Assembly: GCA_937863915.1 (NCBI GenBank)
Contig: CALMID010000060.1
Span: 1 to 6,767, forward strand
Source: an uncultured Pseudomonas sp.
Lineage (GTDB): Bacteria; Pseudomonadota; Gammaproteobacteria; Pseudomonadales; Pseudomonadaceae
DNA: 6,767 bases
Reading direction: 5' to 3'
Program-made: the position numbers and the translations under genes
Shown: positions 1 through 6,767 of the stretch, piece after piece
Layout: each line of letters begins with the position of its first letter
Position numbering within the stretch: the first letter of the stretch is position 1
Notes under the pieces: generated by a model
What the model was told of the DNA's origin: nothing
The model's database searches: none
What the model saw: the letters and a program-made list of their open reading frames with translations, nothing else

Positions 1-184
1 CCTGCCCGTGCATGTCGCCCAGGTAATGCGAGAAGGCGACGAAGTTCATGTTGATGGCCAGCAGCATCAACTCGATCGCCATCAGCAGCACGATGATGTT
101 CTTGCGGTTCAGGAAGATCCCGACCACCGAGAGCGCGAACAGGATCGCCCCCAGCGTCAGGAAGTGCGCGAGCGTCAAGGTCAT
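1..184 (-). CDS. nuoK: NADH-quinone oxidoreductase subunit K, 5' part (cut by window edge)
   Basis: Small membrane subunit of complex I (the ND4L homologue), part of the proximal proton-translocation path in the cytoplasmic membrane. Only the first 61 residues are in the window; the reading frame is open to the left edge, and the family is usually about 100 residues. It starts [11 protein letters not shown] first hydrophobic helix lies at about residues 5-24, followed by the conserved FLNRKNI turn, and a second helix runs from about 30 to 52. Glu38, in the segment LLMAIELML, corresponds to the buried membrane glutamate conserved in the family (Glu36 in E. coli). The second family glutamate would lie beyond the edge. 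The ATG overlaps the nuoJ stop as ATGA, and a perfect AGGAGG lies 7 bases upstream inside nuoJ, so the start is well supported and translation is probably coupled to nuoJ. The frame was read directly from the minus strand. Confidence 0.96.
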   Translation of the reverse strand, partial: MTLTLAHFLTLGAILFALSVVGIFLNRKNIIVLLMAIELMLLAINMNFVAFSHYLGDMHGQ

Positions 185-852
185 TGCTTGCCCTCCTCCG
201 CGGGCGCGGCGGCCTGCGGCTCCACAGGCACGGGCGCCTGCGTCGGTTCGATCTTCACCATCTCCAGCCGGTCGCTCGCACGAACCCGGACCTGGAGCGC
301 GGGATCGATCTTCTTGCTGTCCTTGCGCTCACGCAGCGTCAGCGCGATCGCGGTGATCATGGCGATCAGCAGCAGCACGGCCGCGATCTCCACGGGGTAC
401 AGGTACTTGCTGTAGAGCAGCGTGCCCAGCGCCTTGGTGTTGGAATACTGGACCACCTCGCCCGCCGCGTTGGTCACGGTTTCCGGCACGGTCGGCGCCT
501 CGCTGATGCGGAAACCGCCGAACAGCACCACGGCCATCTCCAGGGTAATCAACGCACCGATGACCAAGGCCAGCGGAAAGTGACGCCAGAACCCCTGCCG
601 CAGGCTGTCGATGTGGATATCCAGCATCATCACCACGAACAGGAACAGCACCATGACCGCGCCCAGGTAGACCAGCACCAGCGTGATGGCAAGGAACTCG
701 GCCTTGAGCAGCAGCCAGATGCCGGCGGCCTGCGAGAAGGCCAGCATCAGAAACAGCACCGCATGCACGGGGTTGCGCGCGGTGACCACCCGGAATGCCG
801 CAAACAGCAGCACGAGTGCAAACAGGTAGAAAAAGGCGGTGGTGACGTCCAT
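181..852 (-). CDS. nuoJ: NADH-quinone oxidoreductase subunit J
   Basis: Membrane subunit of complex I (ND6 homologue). It sits between NuoH and NuoK/NuoA and helps couple quinone reduction to proton movement. The protein has 223 residues with about five hydrophobic helices near residues 4-22, 30-48, 54-76, 92-113 and 152-173. The segment [17 protein letters not shown] (61-77) is the family hallmark; in known structures this third helix carries the pi-bulge. RNPVHA (26-31) after helix 1 is also typical. The E. coli protein is about 184 residues; the extra length here is mostly a polar tail after residue 174, basic at first and then Pro/Ala/Glu-rich. The start at 852 gives the canonical N-terminus directly before helix 1 and lies 23 bases after the nuoI stop. 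I see no good Shine-Dalgarno sequence in that gap, so initiation may depend on translation of nuoI. The stop overlaps the nuoK start. Confidence 0.97.
   Translation of the reverse strand: MDVTTAFFYLFALVLLFAAFRVVTARNPVHAVLFLMLAFSQAAGIWLLLKAEFLAITLVLVYLGAVMVLFLFVVMMLDIHIDSLRQGFWRHFPLALVIGALITLEMAVVLFGGFRISEAPTVPETVTNAAGEVVQYSNTKALGTLLYSKYLYPVEIAAVLLLIAMITAIALTLRERKDSKKIDPALQVRVRASDRLEMVKIEPTQAPVPVEPQAAAPAEEGKQ
192..197 (-). promoter_or_regulatory. Ribosome-binding site of nuoK
   Basis: On the minus strand this reads AGGAGG, a perfect match to the anti-Shine-Dalgarno core, 7 bases before the nuoK ATG. It lies inside the last codons of nuoJ and fixes the start at the ATGA overlap. Confidence 0.85.
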
Positions 853-875
853 GGTCTTGTCTGGTCTGTTCGCCT

Positions 876-1385
876 TCAGCGGTACTTGGCGTCGGCCGCC
901 TTGGCAGCGGCGATCTCGGTTTCGTACCGGTCACCAACGGCCAGGAGCATGTCCTTGGTGAAATACAGATCACCGCGCTTCTCGCCGTGGTATTCGAGGA
1001 TGTGCGTCTCGACGATCGAATCCACCGGGCAGCTTTCCTCGCAAAAACCGCAGAAGATGCACTTGGTCAGATCGATGTCGTAACGTGTCGTGCGGCGCGA
1101 GCCGTCTTCACGCTGCCCGGCCTCGATGGTGATGGCCACGGCAGGACACACCGCCTCGCACAGCTTGCAGGCGATGCAGCGCTCTTCGCCGTTTTCGTAA
1201 CGGCGCAGCGCATGCAGGCCGCGAAAGCGCGGCGACAGCGGTGTCTTCTCTTCCGGGAACTGAATCGTCACCTTGCGGCTGAAGGCGTACCGACCGGTCA
1301 GGGCCATGCCCTTGAGCAGTTCCACGAGCATGAAGCTCTTGAAGAAGTCGCGAAGCGAAAAAGGTGATGCTGCTACGGAAGCCAT
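876..1385 (-). CDS. nuoI: NADH-quinone oxidoreductase subunit I (8Fe ferredoxin subunit, clusters N6a/N6b)
   Basis: Peripheral-arm subunit (TYKY homologue) that relays electrons from the NuoG clusters to the terminal cluster N2 in NuoB, next to the quinone site. The protein has 169 residues and two ferredoxin motifs: Cys70-x2-Cys73-x2-Cys76-x3-Cys80-Pro and Cys109-x2-Cys112-x2-Cys115-x3-Cys119-Pro, giving ligands for two [4Fe-4S] clusters. The amphipathic N-terminal segment (about 10-30) fits membrane-surface docking, and [17 protein letters not shown] (40-56) is typical of proteobacterial NuoI. The frame stays open upstream through nuoH, but ATG 1385 is chosen because it gives the family N-terminus and has an excellent ribosome-binding site (GGA repeats at 1388-1397) in the 14-base gap after nuoH. 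No key residue is missing. Confidence 0.98.
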   Translation of the reverse strand: MASVAASPFSLRDFFKSFMLVELLKGMALTGRYAFSRKVTIQFPEEKTPLSPRFRGLHALRRYENGEERCIACKLCEAVCPAVAITIEAGQREDGSRRTTRYDIDLTKCIFCGFCEESCPVDSIVETHILEYHGEKRGDLYFTKDMLLAVGDRYETEIAAAKAADAKYR

Positions 1386-1387
1386 GA

Positions 1388-1397
1388 CTCCTCCTCC
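1388..1397 (-). promoter_or_regulatory. Ribosome-binding site of nuoI (GGA repeats)
   Basis: The minus strand reads GGAGGAGGAG, ending 2 bases before the nuoI ATG at 1385. It offers several overlapping Shine-Dalgarno registers in the 14-base nuoH-nuoI gap; the best-spaced, GGAGGA at 1392-1397, leaves 6 bases. It decides the nuoI start within a frame that stays open far upstream. Confidence 0.85.
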
Positions 1398-1399
1398 GT

Positions 1400-2482
1400 T
1401 CAATGCCAGATGTTCCACGGGCTGTGCATCCAGAAGCCCACGACGAGCAGCCAGACCAGCGTGACGGGAATGAAGATCTTCCAGCCCAGGCGCATGATCT
1501 GGTCGTAACGGAAGCGCGGGAACGTGGCACGGATCCAGATGAACATCGACACCACGATAAAGGTCTTGATGCCCAGCCAGATCCAGCCCGGCACCCAGTT
1601 GAACAAAGCGCTGTCGATGGGCGACAGCCAGCCACCCAGGAACATGATCACGGCCAGGATCGACACCAGCCACATGGCCGCGTATTCCGCCAGGAAGAAG
1701 GTGGCAAAACCCATGCCCGAATACTCGACCATGTGGCCGGCCACAATCTCGGCCTCGCCCTCCACCACGTCGAACGGGTGGCGGTTGGTCTCGGCCACGC
1801 CCGAGATCAGGTAGACGACGAAGATGGGCAGCAGGGGCAACCAGTTCCAGGACAGGAAGGCCAGGCCCTTGTCGGCCGCCATGCCCTGCCCTTGTGCCAT
1901 CACGATGTCGGTCAGGTTCATGCTGCCCGAAACCATCAGCACCACCAGGAAGCAGAAGCCCATGGCGATTTCGTAACTGACCATTTGCGCCGAAGCGCGC
2001 AGCGCACCGAGGAACGCGTATTTCGAGTTGGAGGCCCAGCCCGCAATGATCACACCATAGACCTCGATCGACGTGATGGCCATGACCAGCAGCAAGCCGG
2101 CATTGACGTTGGCCAGCGCCATGTCGGGCCCGAACGGAATCACCACCCACGCCGCCAGCGCCGGCATGATGGCCATCAGCGGCCCCAGGAAGAACAGCGG
2201 CTTGTTGGCAGCCGTCGGTCGAATGATTTCCTTGGTGAGCAGCTTGACTGCATCAGCAATGGGTTGCAGCAGACCCCAAGGCCCCGTGCGGTTCGGGCCG
2301 TGACGCACCTGCATGTAACCCAGCAGCTTGCGCTCCCACAGCGTCAGGTAGGCGACGGCGCCCATCAAGGGCAGCAGCACCACCACGATCTTGATGAGGT
2401 TCCAGATCACCGGCCAGGCGATGCCCGACCACCAGCCACCGCTGAAGAGATGCAGGCCACCATTGTAGAAGGCGTCAATCAT
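1400..2482 (-). CDS. nuoH: NADH-quinone oxidoreductase subunit H
   Basis: Membrane subunit (ND1 homologue) that forms much of the quinone-access chamber and links the peripheral arm to the proton pumps. The protein has 360 residues, longer than the E. coli form (about 325). Hydrophobic segments lie near residues 25-48, 95-117, 127-149, 166-186, 214-230, 257-284, 302-320 and 335-352. Family signatures are [17 protein letters not shown] (49-65), [12 protein letters not shown] (70-81), SYEIAMG (169-175), AETNRHPFD (230-238) and the acidic VEGEAE loop (240-245), which contributes to the quinone cavity. Variants such as GHMVEYSG (249-256) match what I recall from Burkholderiales. The ATG overlaps the nuoG stop as ATGA, with AAGGAG 7 bases upstream. 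The stop lies 14 bases before nuoI. Confidence 0.98.
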   Translation of the reverse strand: MIDAFYNGGLHLFSGGWWSGIAWPVIWNLIKIVVVLLPLMGAVAYLTLWERKLLGYMQVRHGPNRTGPWGLLQPIADAVKLLTKEIIRPTAANKPLFFLGPLMAIMPALAAWVVIPFGPDMALANVNAGLLLVMAITSIEVYGVIIAGWASNSKYAFLGALRASAQMVSYEIAMGFCFLVVLMVSGSMNLTDIVMAQGQGMAADKGLAFLSWNWLPLLPIFVVYLISGVAETNRHPFDVVEGEAEIVAGHMVEYSGMGFATFFLAEYAAMWLVSILAVIMFLGGWLSPIDSALFNWVPGWIWLGIKTFIVVSMFIWIRATFPRFRYDQIMRLGWKIFIPVTLVWLLVVGFWMHSPWNIWH

Positions 2483-4593
2483 GCCGCGGCTCCTTCTCGT
2501 GCATCGGCCGTCAATTGCAGCGAGGGCGCACGGCGCACGATGCCATCCAACTGGTAGATGCCGACCGGCTCCCCGGCCACGGACGATGGCCCTGCATCGA
2601 TCGATGCAGTCGTCCGGTTGCTCAGGACCGCTGTCGAAATGGTGTCCGGTTCAGCACCGCCGAGGGCCTGCGCGAGCACTTCCTGCGAACTGTCGTAAGC
2701 AGGTTGTGCGATGCCCAGCATGTCGGCCAGCACACGCAGCACCTTCCAGGCCGGGCGCGCCTCACCCAGGGGACGCACCACGGCGTGGAAACTCTGCACG
2801 CGTCCTTCCGCGTTGACGAAGGTGCCGGAGGTTTCAGTGAACGGCGCAATGGGCAGCAGCACGTCGCTGATATCCAGGTTCGCCTTGAACGGGCTCAAGG
2901 TGACCACCATGTCGCATCCCGACAGTGGCCGCCCCGCCGTATCCGCGCCAGGTTCACAGTTGAGAAACAGGGCTGCTTTCAAACCACCCGCCAGCATCTG
3001 TGCTGCGTTCTGGCCACCATCCTGCGGCAGCGCCTTGACGAACTGCGCCCCCACGGTGTTCGCCGCCTCGGTCAGATAACCGAACACGGCACCCGATTGC
3101 GCCCCGATCCATTGGCACAGTGCCAGCAGGCTCGATGCCTTGGGGTGGTGTGCAGCCGCATTGCCCAGCAGGATCGCCTTCTGCTCGCCCGACATGAGCG
3201 CCTGCACGATGGCCTTGGCTGCGTCGGTCGATGTGCCGGCAGCAGGCGCCGAAACGCCTTTCTGCTCGGCCATCACGGCAGCCACGTCCGCCAGCTGTTG
3301 CACCCACTCTCCGGGCTCTGCCAGCATATGGGCGCTCAAGGGCATGGCCCATGCGCCTTCGGTCTTCAGCAACGCTTCGGAAGTAATAGCGCTGACCGCA
3401 CATCCGTGGCGCGCTGCCTGCCGAATTCGCTGTGCAAACAGAGGATGGTCCTTGCGCAGGTTGGAGCCGACGACGAGCACGCTCTGCAGTTTGGACAACG
3501 CTGCGATGGGCATGCCCAACCAGCGGATGCCTTCGGTTGGCGCAAACTCCTGGTGGCGCAACCGATGGTCGATGTTCTGACTGCCGAGCCCGCGCACCAG
3601 CGTGCCGGCCAGATACAGCTCTTCCAAGGTGCTGTGCGGACTGACCAGGGCACCGATGGCCCCTGCGCCGTGCTGCGCCTTGACCTGATTCAGGCCGTTG
3701 GCCACGTACTCCAGCGCCGTCCGCCAATCGACCTCTTTCCAGGCACCCCCCTGCTTGAGCATGGGCTTGGTCAGGCGCTCCTCGCCATTCAGCGCCTCAT
3801 AGGAGAAACGGTCGCGATCAGCGATCCAGCACTCGTTGACGGCCTCGTTCTCGAGCGGCACGACGCGCATCACCCGATTGCTCTTGACCTGCACGATCAG
3901 GTTGGCGCCGGTCGAATCGTGCGGGCTGACGCTCTTGCGGCGCGACAGCTCCCAGGTGCGGGCGCTGTAGCGGAACGGCTTGCTGGTCAGTGCGCCGACC
4001 GGGCAAATGTCGATCATGTTGCCCGACAGCTCGGAATCCACTGACTGCCCGATGAAGGTCTCGATCTCGGAGTGCTCGCCGCGATGGGACATGCCGAACT
4101 CCATCACGCCGGCAATCTCCTGGCCGAAGCGCACACAACGGGTGCAATGGATGCAGCGGCTCATTTCCTCCATCGAAATGAGCGGCCCCACATCCTTGTG
4201 GAACACCACGCGCTTTTCTTCCCCGTAGCGAGACCCCGATGCGCCATAACCCACCGCCAGATCCTGAAGCTGGCATTCGCCGCCCTGGTCGCAGATCGGG
4301 CAGTCGAGCGGGTGGTTGATGAGCAGAAATTCCATCACCGACTTCTGCGCCTTCACGGCCTTGTCGGTCTGCGTGTGCACCACCATGCCCTGCGTCACCG
4401 GCGTAGCACAGGCCGGCATGGGCTTGGGCGCCTTCTCCACATCCACCAGGCACATGCGGCAATTGGCAGCGATGGAGAGCTTCTTGTGATAGCAGAAGTG
4501 CGGGATGTAGGTACCAGCCTTCTCGGCTGCATGCATGACCATGCTGCCTTCAGGCACTTCCACCTTCTTGCCGTCGATTTCGATTTCAACCAT
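2479..4593 (-). CDS. nuoG: NADH-quinone oxidoreductase subunit G (clusters N1b, N4, N5; no N7 site)
   Basis: Largest peripheral subunit (75-kDa/NDUFS1 homologue), carrying electrons from NuoF to NuoI; 704 residues. An N-terminal [2Fe-2S] ferredoxin domain (about 1-78) has Cys34, Cys45, Cys48 and Cys62 (N1b). The His-Cys motif has His94, Cys98, Cys101 and Cys107 (N5). Cys147, Cys150, Cys153 and Cys197 (in ICPVGAL) bind N4. The rest (about 220-690) is a degenerate molybdopterin-oxidoreductase-like fold. The cysteines that bind N7 in E. coli and Thermus are absent where expected after residue 205, as in mitochondria, and the length agrees with that form rather than the roughly 900-residue E. coli form. 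The tail ends with [14 protein letters not shown], typical of betaproteobacteria. The start lies 18 bases after the nuoF stop with only a weak Shine-Dalgarno sequence, but [16 protein letters not shown] is the canonical N-terminus. The stop overlaps nuoH. Confidence 0.98.
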   Translation of the reverse strand: MVEIEIDGKKVEVPEGSMVMHAAEKAGTYIPHFCYHKKLSIAANCRMCLVDVEKAPKPMPACATPVTQGMVVHTQTDKAVKAQKSVMEFLLINHPLDCPICDQGGECQLQDLAVGYGASGSRYGEEKRVVFHKDVGPLISMEEMSRCIHCTRCVRFGQEIAGVMEFGMSHRGEHSEIETFIGQSVDSELSGNMIDICPVGALTSKPFRYSARTWELSRRKSVSPHDSTGANLIVQVKSNRVMRVVPLENEAVNECWIADRDRFSYEALNGEERLTKPMLKQGGAWKEVDWRTALEYVANGLNQVKAQHGAGAIGALVSPHSTLEELYLAGTLVRGLGSQNIDHRLRHQEFAPTEGIRWLGMPIAALSKLQSVLVVGSNLRKDHPLFAQRIRQAARHGCAVSAITSEALLKTEGAWAMPLSAHMLAEPGEWVQQLADVAAVMAEQKGVSAPAAGTSTDAAKAIVQALMSGEQKAILLGNAAAHHPKASSLLALCQWIGAQSGAVFGYLTEAANTVGAQFVKALPQDGGQNAAQMLAGGLKAALFLNCEPGADTAGRPLSGCDMVVTLSPFKANLDISDVLLPIAPFTETSGTFVNAEGRVQSFHAVVRPLGEARPAWKVLRVLADMLGIAQPAYDSSQEVLAQALGGAEPDTISTAVLSNRTTASIDAGPSSVAGEPVGIYQLDGIVRRAPSLQLTADAREGAAA
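2490..2495 (-). promoter_or_regulatory. Ribosome-binding site of nuoH
   Basis: The minus strand reads AAGGAG, 7 bases before the nuoH ATG and inside the 3' end of nuoG. It supports initiation at the ATGA overlap. Confidence 0.8.
2581..2615. repeat. Inverted repeat inside the 3' end of nuoG (18-bp perfect palindrome with outer arms)
   Basis: CTGCATCGATCGATGCAG at 2592-2609 is a perfect 18-bp palindrome. It is flanked by outer arms GGACGA (2581-2586) and TCGTCC (2610-2615), which are also exact reverse complements, with a 5-base bulge (2587-2591) on one side. In the transcript it could fold as a 13-bp stem with a GAUC loop and one bulge. It lies in codons for about residues 660-671 of NuoG, in a weakly conserved part of the protein, roughly 100 bases before nuoH. 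No U-run follows it on the transcript, so it is not an intrinsic terminator. Function unknown. Confidence 0.7.
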
Positions 4594-4611
4594 TTGCTCA
4601 GTCCGATCCGA

Positions 4612-5958
4612 TCAGGCGGGCGCCTTCACTGCGGCATCGATCTTGGCCGCGAACTCATGCCGGAAATGTTTCAGCATGGCACGCACCGGCATCGCTGCGG
4701 CGTCACCCAGGGCGCAGATGGTGCGGCCCATGATGTTTTCCGCCACGTTGTCGAGTTTGGCCAGATCCTCTGGCCGGCCCTGCCCGTTCTGGATGCGGTG
4801 CACCATGCGCCACAGCCAGCCCGTACCCTCCCGGCAGGGTGTGCACTGACCGCACGATTCGTGCATGTAGAAGTACGACAGGCGCTGCAGCGTTTCGACC
4901 ATGTCGCGCGAATCGTCCATCACCATCACGGCGCCGGAACCCAGCATCGAGCCGGCCTTGGCGATGGAGTCGTAGTCCATCGTGCACTGCATGATGATGT
5001 CGGCCGGCAGCACCGGGGACGAGGAACCCCCCGGAATCACCGCCTTCAGCGTCTTGCCGCCGCGCACGCCGCCGGCCAGCTCCAGCAGCTTGGCGAACGG
5101 GGTGCCCATGGGGATCTCGTAGTTGCCGGGACGCTCCACATCGCCCTGGATCGAGAAAATCTTGGTGCCACCGTTGTTCGGCTTGCCGCATTCCAGATAG
5201 GCCTGACCACCGTTGCGGATGATCCAGGGCGTGGCGGCGAAGGTTTCGGTGTTGTTGATCGTGGTCGGCTTGCCATACAGGCCGAAACTGGCCGGAAACG
5301 GCGGCTTGAAGCGCGGCTGCCCCTTCTTGCCTTCCAGCGATTCCAGCAGCGCGGTTTCCTCACCGCAGATGTAGGCACCGAAACCGTGGTGCGCGTGGAG
5401 CTGGAAATCGAACTTGCTGCCCATCACGCCCCGGCCCAGGTAGCCTGCTTCACGCGCCTGCTCGATGGCGGCTTCGAAGCGTTCGTAGACCTGGAAGATC
5501 TCACCGTGGATGTAGTTGTAGCCCACACTGGCGCCCATGGCGTAGGCCGCGATGGCCATGCCCTCGATCACCGCATGCGGGTTGTGCATGAGGATGTCGC
5601 GGTCCTTGAAGGTGCCCGGCTCGCCCTCGTCCGAGTTGCACACCAGGTACTTCTGGCCGGGAAAGTTGCGCGGCATGAAGCTCCACTTGAGGCCAGTCGG
5701 GAAGCCCGCGCCACCGCGACCGCGCAGGCTGGATGCCTTCAGTTCGGCAATCACTTCATCCTGCGTCATGCCGGCACCGCCATCCTGGCCTAGGATCTTG
5801 CGCAGCGCCTGGTAGCCACCGCGCGCCTCGTAGTCCTTCAAGCCCCAGTTGCTGCCATTCAAGCCAGCGTAGATCTGGGGATCGATATGGCGGCCATGAA
5901 AGCAGGTTTCCACGCCCTTGGCCTGGAACTGCGCGAGGATGTCTTGCACACGTGCCAT
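4612..5958 (-). CDS. nuoF: NADH-quinone oxidoreductase subunit F (NADH- and FMN-binding, cluster N3)
   Basis: Catalytic NADH dehydrogenase subunit (51-kDa/NDUFV1 homologue), where NADH is oxidised and electrons enter the complex through FMN; 448 residues from this start (E. coli about 445). The glycine-rich [13 protein letters not shown] (80-92) and the region around [14 protein letters not shown] (108-121) form the nucleotide/FMN site. [14 protein letters not shown] (197-210) is the second family signature. An SLBB-type domain follows at about 260-310. [12 protein letters not shown] gives Cys369, Cys372 and Cys375, and Cys415 completes the [4Fe-4S] N3 site. The frame extends upstream to an ATG at 5988 inside nuoE, but ATG 5958 is preferred: it yields MARVQDIL, lies 4 bases after the nuoE stop, and has GGAGGA 8 bases upstream. 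The longer form would add [10 protein letters not shown], which does not look like family sequence. Confidence 0.98.
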   Translation of the reverse strand: MARVQDILAQFQAKGVETCFHGRHIDPQIYAGLNGSNWGLKDYEARGGYQALRKILGQDGGAGMTQDEVIAELKASSLRGRGGAGFPTGLKWSFMPRNFPGQKYLVCNSDEGEPGTFKDRDILMHNPHAVIEGMAIAAYAMGASVGYNYIHGEIFQVYERFEAAIEQAREAGYLGRGVMGSKFDFQLHAHHGFGAYICGEETALLESLEGKKGQPRFKPPFPASFGLYGKPTTINNTETFAATPWIIRNGGQAYLECGKPNNGGTKIFSIQGDVERPGNYEIPMGTPFAKLLELAGGVRGGKTLKAVIPGGSSSPVLPADIIMQCTMDYDSIAKAGSMLGSGAVMVMDDSRDMVETLQRLSYFYMHESCGQCTPCREGTGWLWRMVHRIQNGQGRPEDLAKLDNVAENIMGRTICALGDAAAMPVRAMLKHFRHEFAAKIDAAVKAPA

Positions 5959-5962
5959 GGGT

Positions 5963-6481
5963 TCAGTCCTCCGCCCGGCGCAGGCCATCGACCAGTTGAT
6001 CCAGCTTGTCGTTGGACATGAAGCTGCACATGTTGCGGTCGTTCACCAGCATCACCGGCGCATCCCCGCACGCACCCAGGCATTCGCAGGGTTGAACGGT
6101 GAACTGACCATCGGCCGTGGTGCCATAAGGCTCGATGCCCAGCTTGTCGCACAGGTGCTTCAAGGCCTCCGGTCCGCCCGCAAACATGCACGGCGCATTG
6201 GTGCACACGGCAAGCTTGAAGCGGCCCACCGGCTTCTGGTTGTACATGTTGTAGAAGGTCGTGACCTCATGCACGGCCATGGGCGGCATGCCCAGGTATT
6301 CGGCCACGGCCTTCTCGCTTTCGGAACTGACCCAGCCCTGCTCCTGCTGCACGATGGCCAGACACGCCATCACGGCCGACTGCTTCTGCTCGGCGGGGTA
6401 CTTGGCGACCTCGCGGGCAAAACGCGCCAGCGTAGCATCTGACAGGGGAGCCGCAGCGGCGGTTGCGACGGCGGTGCTCAT
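5963..6481 (-). CDS. nuoE: NADH-quinone oxidoreductase subunit E (thioredoxin-like [2Fe-2S] subunit, N1a)
   Basis: Peripheral subunit (24-kDa/NDUFV2 homologue) that binds cluster N1a beside the FMN of NuoF; 172 residues (E. coli about 166). After a short Ala-rich leader (1-12) comes a helical N-terminal part containing [14 protein letters not shown] (28-41) and the typical [12 protein letters not shown] (70-81). The thioredoxin-like ferredoxin domain then has Cys93-x4-Cys98 (CTNAPC) and Cys134-x3-Cys138 (CLGAC), the expected four ligands, followed by the usual [10 protein letters not shown]. Cys132 is an additional nearby cysteine that is not a ligand by alignment. The ATG overlaps the nuoD stop as ATGA, with GGAGAG 8 bases upstream, so translation is probably coupled to nuoD. 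The product assembles with NuoF and NuoG into the NADH-input module. Confidence 0.98.
   Translation of the reverse strand: MSTAVATAAAAPLSDATLARFAREVAKYPAEQKQSAVMACLAIVQQEQGWVSSESEKAVAEYLGMPPMAVHEVTTFYNMYNQKPVGRFKLAVCTNAPCMFAGGPEALKHLCDKLGIEPYGTTADGQFTVQPCECLGACGDAPVMLVNDRNMCSFMSNDKLDQLVDGLRRAED
5967..5972 (-). promoter_or_regulatory. Ribosome-binding site of nuoF
   Basis: The minus strand reads GGAGGA, 8 bases before the ATG at 5958 and inside the last codons of nuoE. It decides between this start and the upstream in-frame ATG at 5988. Confidence 0.85.
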
Positions 6482-6767
6482 CGATCGATCTCTCCAAACA
6501 CGATATCCAGCGTGCCGATGATGGCCACGGCGTCGGCCAGCATGTGGCCCTTGGCCAGTTCGTCCAGCGTGGACAGGTGCACAAACCCCGGCGGCCGGAT
6601 CTTCATGCGGTAAGGCTTGTTGGCACCGTCGCTGATCAGGTAGATGCCGAATTCGCCCTTCGGATGCTCGACCGCAGCATAGGCTTCGCCCTCCGGCACG
6701 TGCATGCCTTCAGTGAAGAGCTTGAAGTGGTGGATCAGCTCTTCCATGTTGGTCTTCATCGCCTCGC
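6478..6767 (-). CDS. nuoD: NADH-quinone oxidoreductase subunit D, C-terminal end (cut by window edge)
   Basis: C-terminal 95 residues of the 49-kDa/NDUFS2 homologue, the peripheral subunit that helps build the quinone-reduction site near cluster N2. The frame is open to the right edge, so the in-frame ATG at 6759 is internal and not the start. Recognisable family sequence includes [34 protein letters not shown], a PPGFVHL segment, and the characteristic terminus [14 protein letters not shown]. The catalytic N-terminal and central residues lie outside the window. Whether this is a stand-alone nuoD or a fused nuoCD cannot be seen here; the rest of the operon is of the type that normally keeps them separate. 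The TGA stop overlaps the nuoE ATG. Confidence 0.96.
   Translation of the reverse strand, partial: EAMKTNMEELIHHFKLFTEGMHVPEGEAYAAVEHPKGEFGIYLISDGANKPYRMKIRPPGFVHLSTLDELAKGHMLADAVAIIGTLDIVFGEIDR
6490..6495 (-). promoter_or_regulatory. Ribosome-binding site of nuoE
   Basis: The minus strand reads GGAGAG, 8 bases before the nuoE ATG and inside the 3' end of nuoD. It supports initiation at the ATGA overlap. Confidence 0.75.

Noticed and set aside
1386..2150. Long upstream extension of the nuoI frame through nuoH (424 codons in all)
   Set aside because: The extra N-terminal part is an out-of-frame reading of nuoH, which is itself clearly recognisable. The real nuoI starts at 1385 after a strong ribosome-binding site.
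1403..2557. Plus-strand open frame of 384 codons opposite nuoH
   Set aside because: The translation is extremely His/Gln/Asp/Arg-rich, as expected from the antisense of a hydrophobic membrane protein (codons for Leu, Val, Ile and Met read backwards). Not a gene.
2581..2615. Intrinsic terminator at the nuoG hairpin
   Set aside because: No T-run follows the stem in the direction of transcription, and it lies inside the nuoG reading frame with nuoH continuing directly after.
2515..4044. Plus-strand open frame of 509 codons opposite nuoG
   Set aside because: Same reason: low-complexity Arg/His/Gln-rich translation, no ribosome-binding context that stands out, and full overlap with conserved NuoG coding sequence.
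4072..5793. Plus-strand open frame of 573 codons opposite nuoF and the start of nuoG
   Set aside because: It is a mirror of well-recognised genes on the other strand; its translation is His/Arg/Ala-rich with no recognisable domain. Strong third-position G/C bias in the real genes commonly leaves the opposite strand free of stops.
5959..5988. Upstream in-frame start for nuoF adding [10 protein letters not shown]
   Set aside because: The extension overlaps nuoE, lacks family resemblance, and the downstream ATG at 5958 has a strong GGAGGA at ideal spacing.
1..6767. Mobile element, CRISPR array, tRNA or novel defence or accessory system
   Set aside because: The window is fully occupied by complex I genes in the standard order; no direct-repeat array, terminal inverted repeats, transposase-like frame or tRNA-like fold was seen. 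Nothing points to an undescribed system.

Overview
This window is an internal piece of the nuo operon, which encodes the proton-pumping NADH:quinone oxidoreductase (respiratory complex I). Every gene lies on the minus strand. Read in the direction of transcription, from the right edge to the left, the order is nuoD (3' end only), nuoE, nuoF, nuoG, nuoH, nuoI, nuoJ, nuoK (5' part only). This is the standard bacterial order. The DNA is visibly G+C-rich, with strong third-position G/C bias. The protein sequences look like those of Betaproteobacteria, most likely Burkholderiales of the Comamonadaceae type. Supporting points are the 704-residue NuoG without N7 ligands, the NuoI that starts [11 protein letters not shown], and the AETNRHPFD and GHMVEYSG segments of NuoH. 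The lineage call comes from recall of family sequences, not from a search.

Layout: 6478-6767 end of nuoD; 5963-6481 nuoE; 4612-5958 nuoF; 2479-4593 nuoG; 1400-2482 nuoH; 876-1385 nuoI; 181-852 nuoJ; 1-184 start of nuoK. The genes are packed tightly. Three junctions (D/E, G/H, J/K) are 4-base ATGA overlaps, and the other gaps are 4 (E/F), 18 (F/G), 14 (H/I) and 23 (I/J) bases. There is no intergenic stretch long enough for a promoter, and I see no intrinsic terminator, so the region looks like one uninterrupted transcript. All seven visible stop codons are TGA.

How the products work together: NuoF (FMN, cluster N3) oxidises NADH and, with NuoE (N1a) and NuoG (N1b, N4, N5), forms the electron-input module. 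Electrons pass through NuoI (N6a, N6b) to the quinone site built by NuoD, NuoB and NuoH. NuoH, NuoJ and NuoK are the proximal membrane subunits that couple quinone reduction to proton translocation. All expected iron-sulfur ligands are present in the complete peripheral subunits, so the operon looks functional. I found no mobile element, CRISPR array, RNA gene or unknown cassette. This is an ordinary housekeeping region. The points most worth a second look are a perfect 18-bp palindrome inside a larger imperfect hairpin near the 3' end of nuoG, the absence of the N7 cluster site in NuoG, and a charged C-terminal tail on NuoJ.
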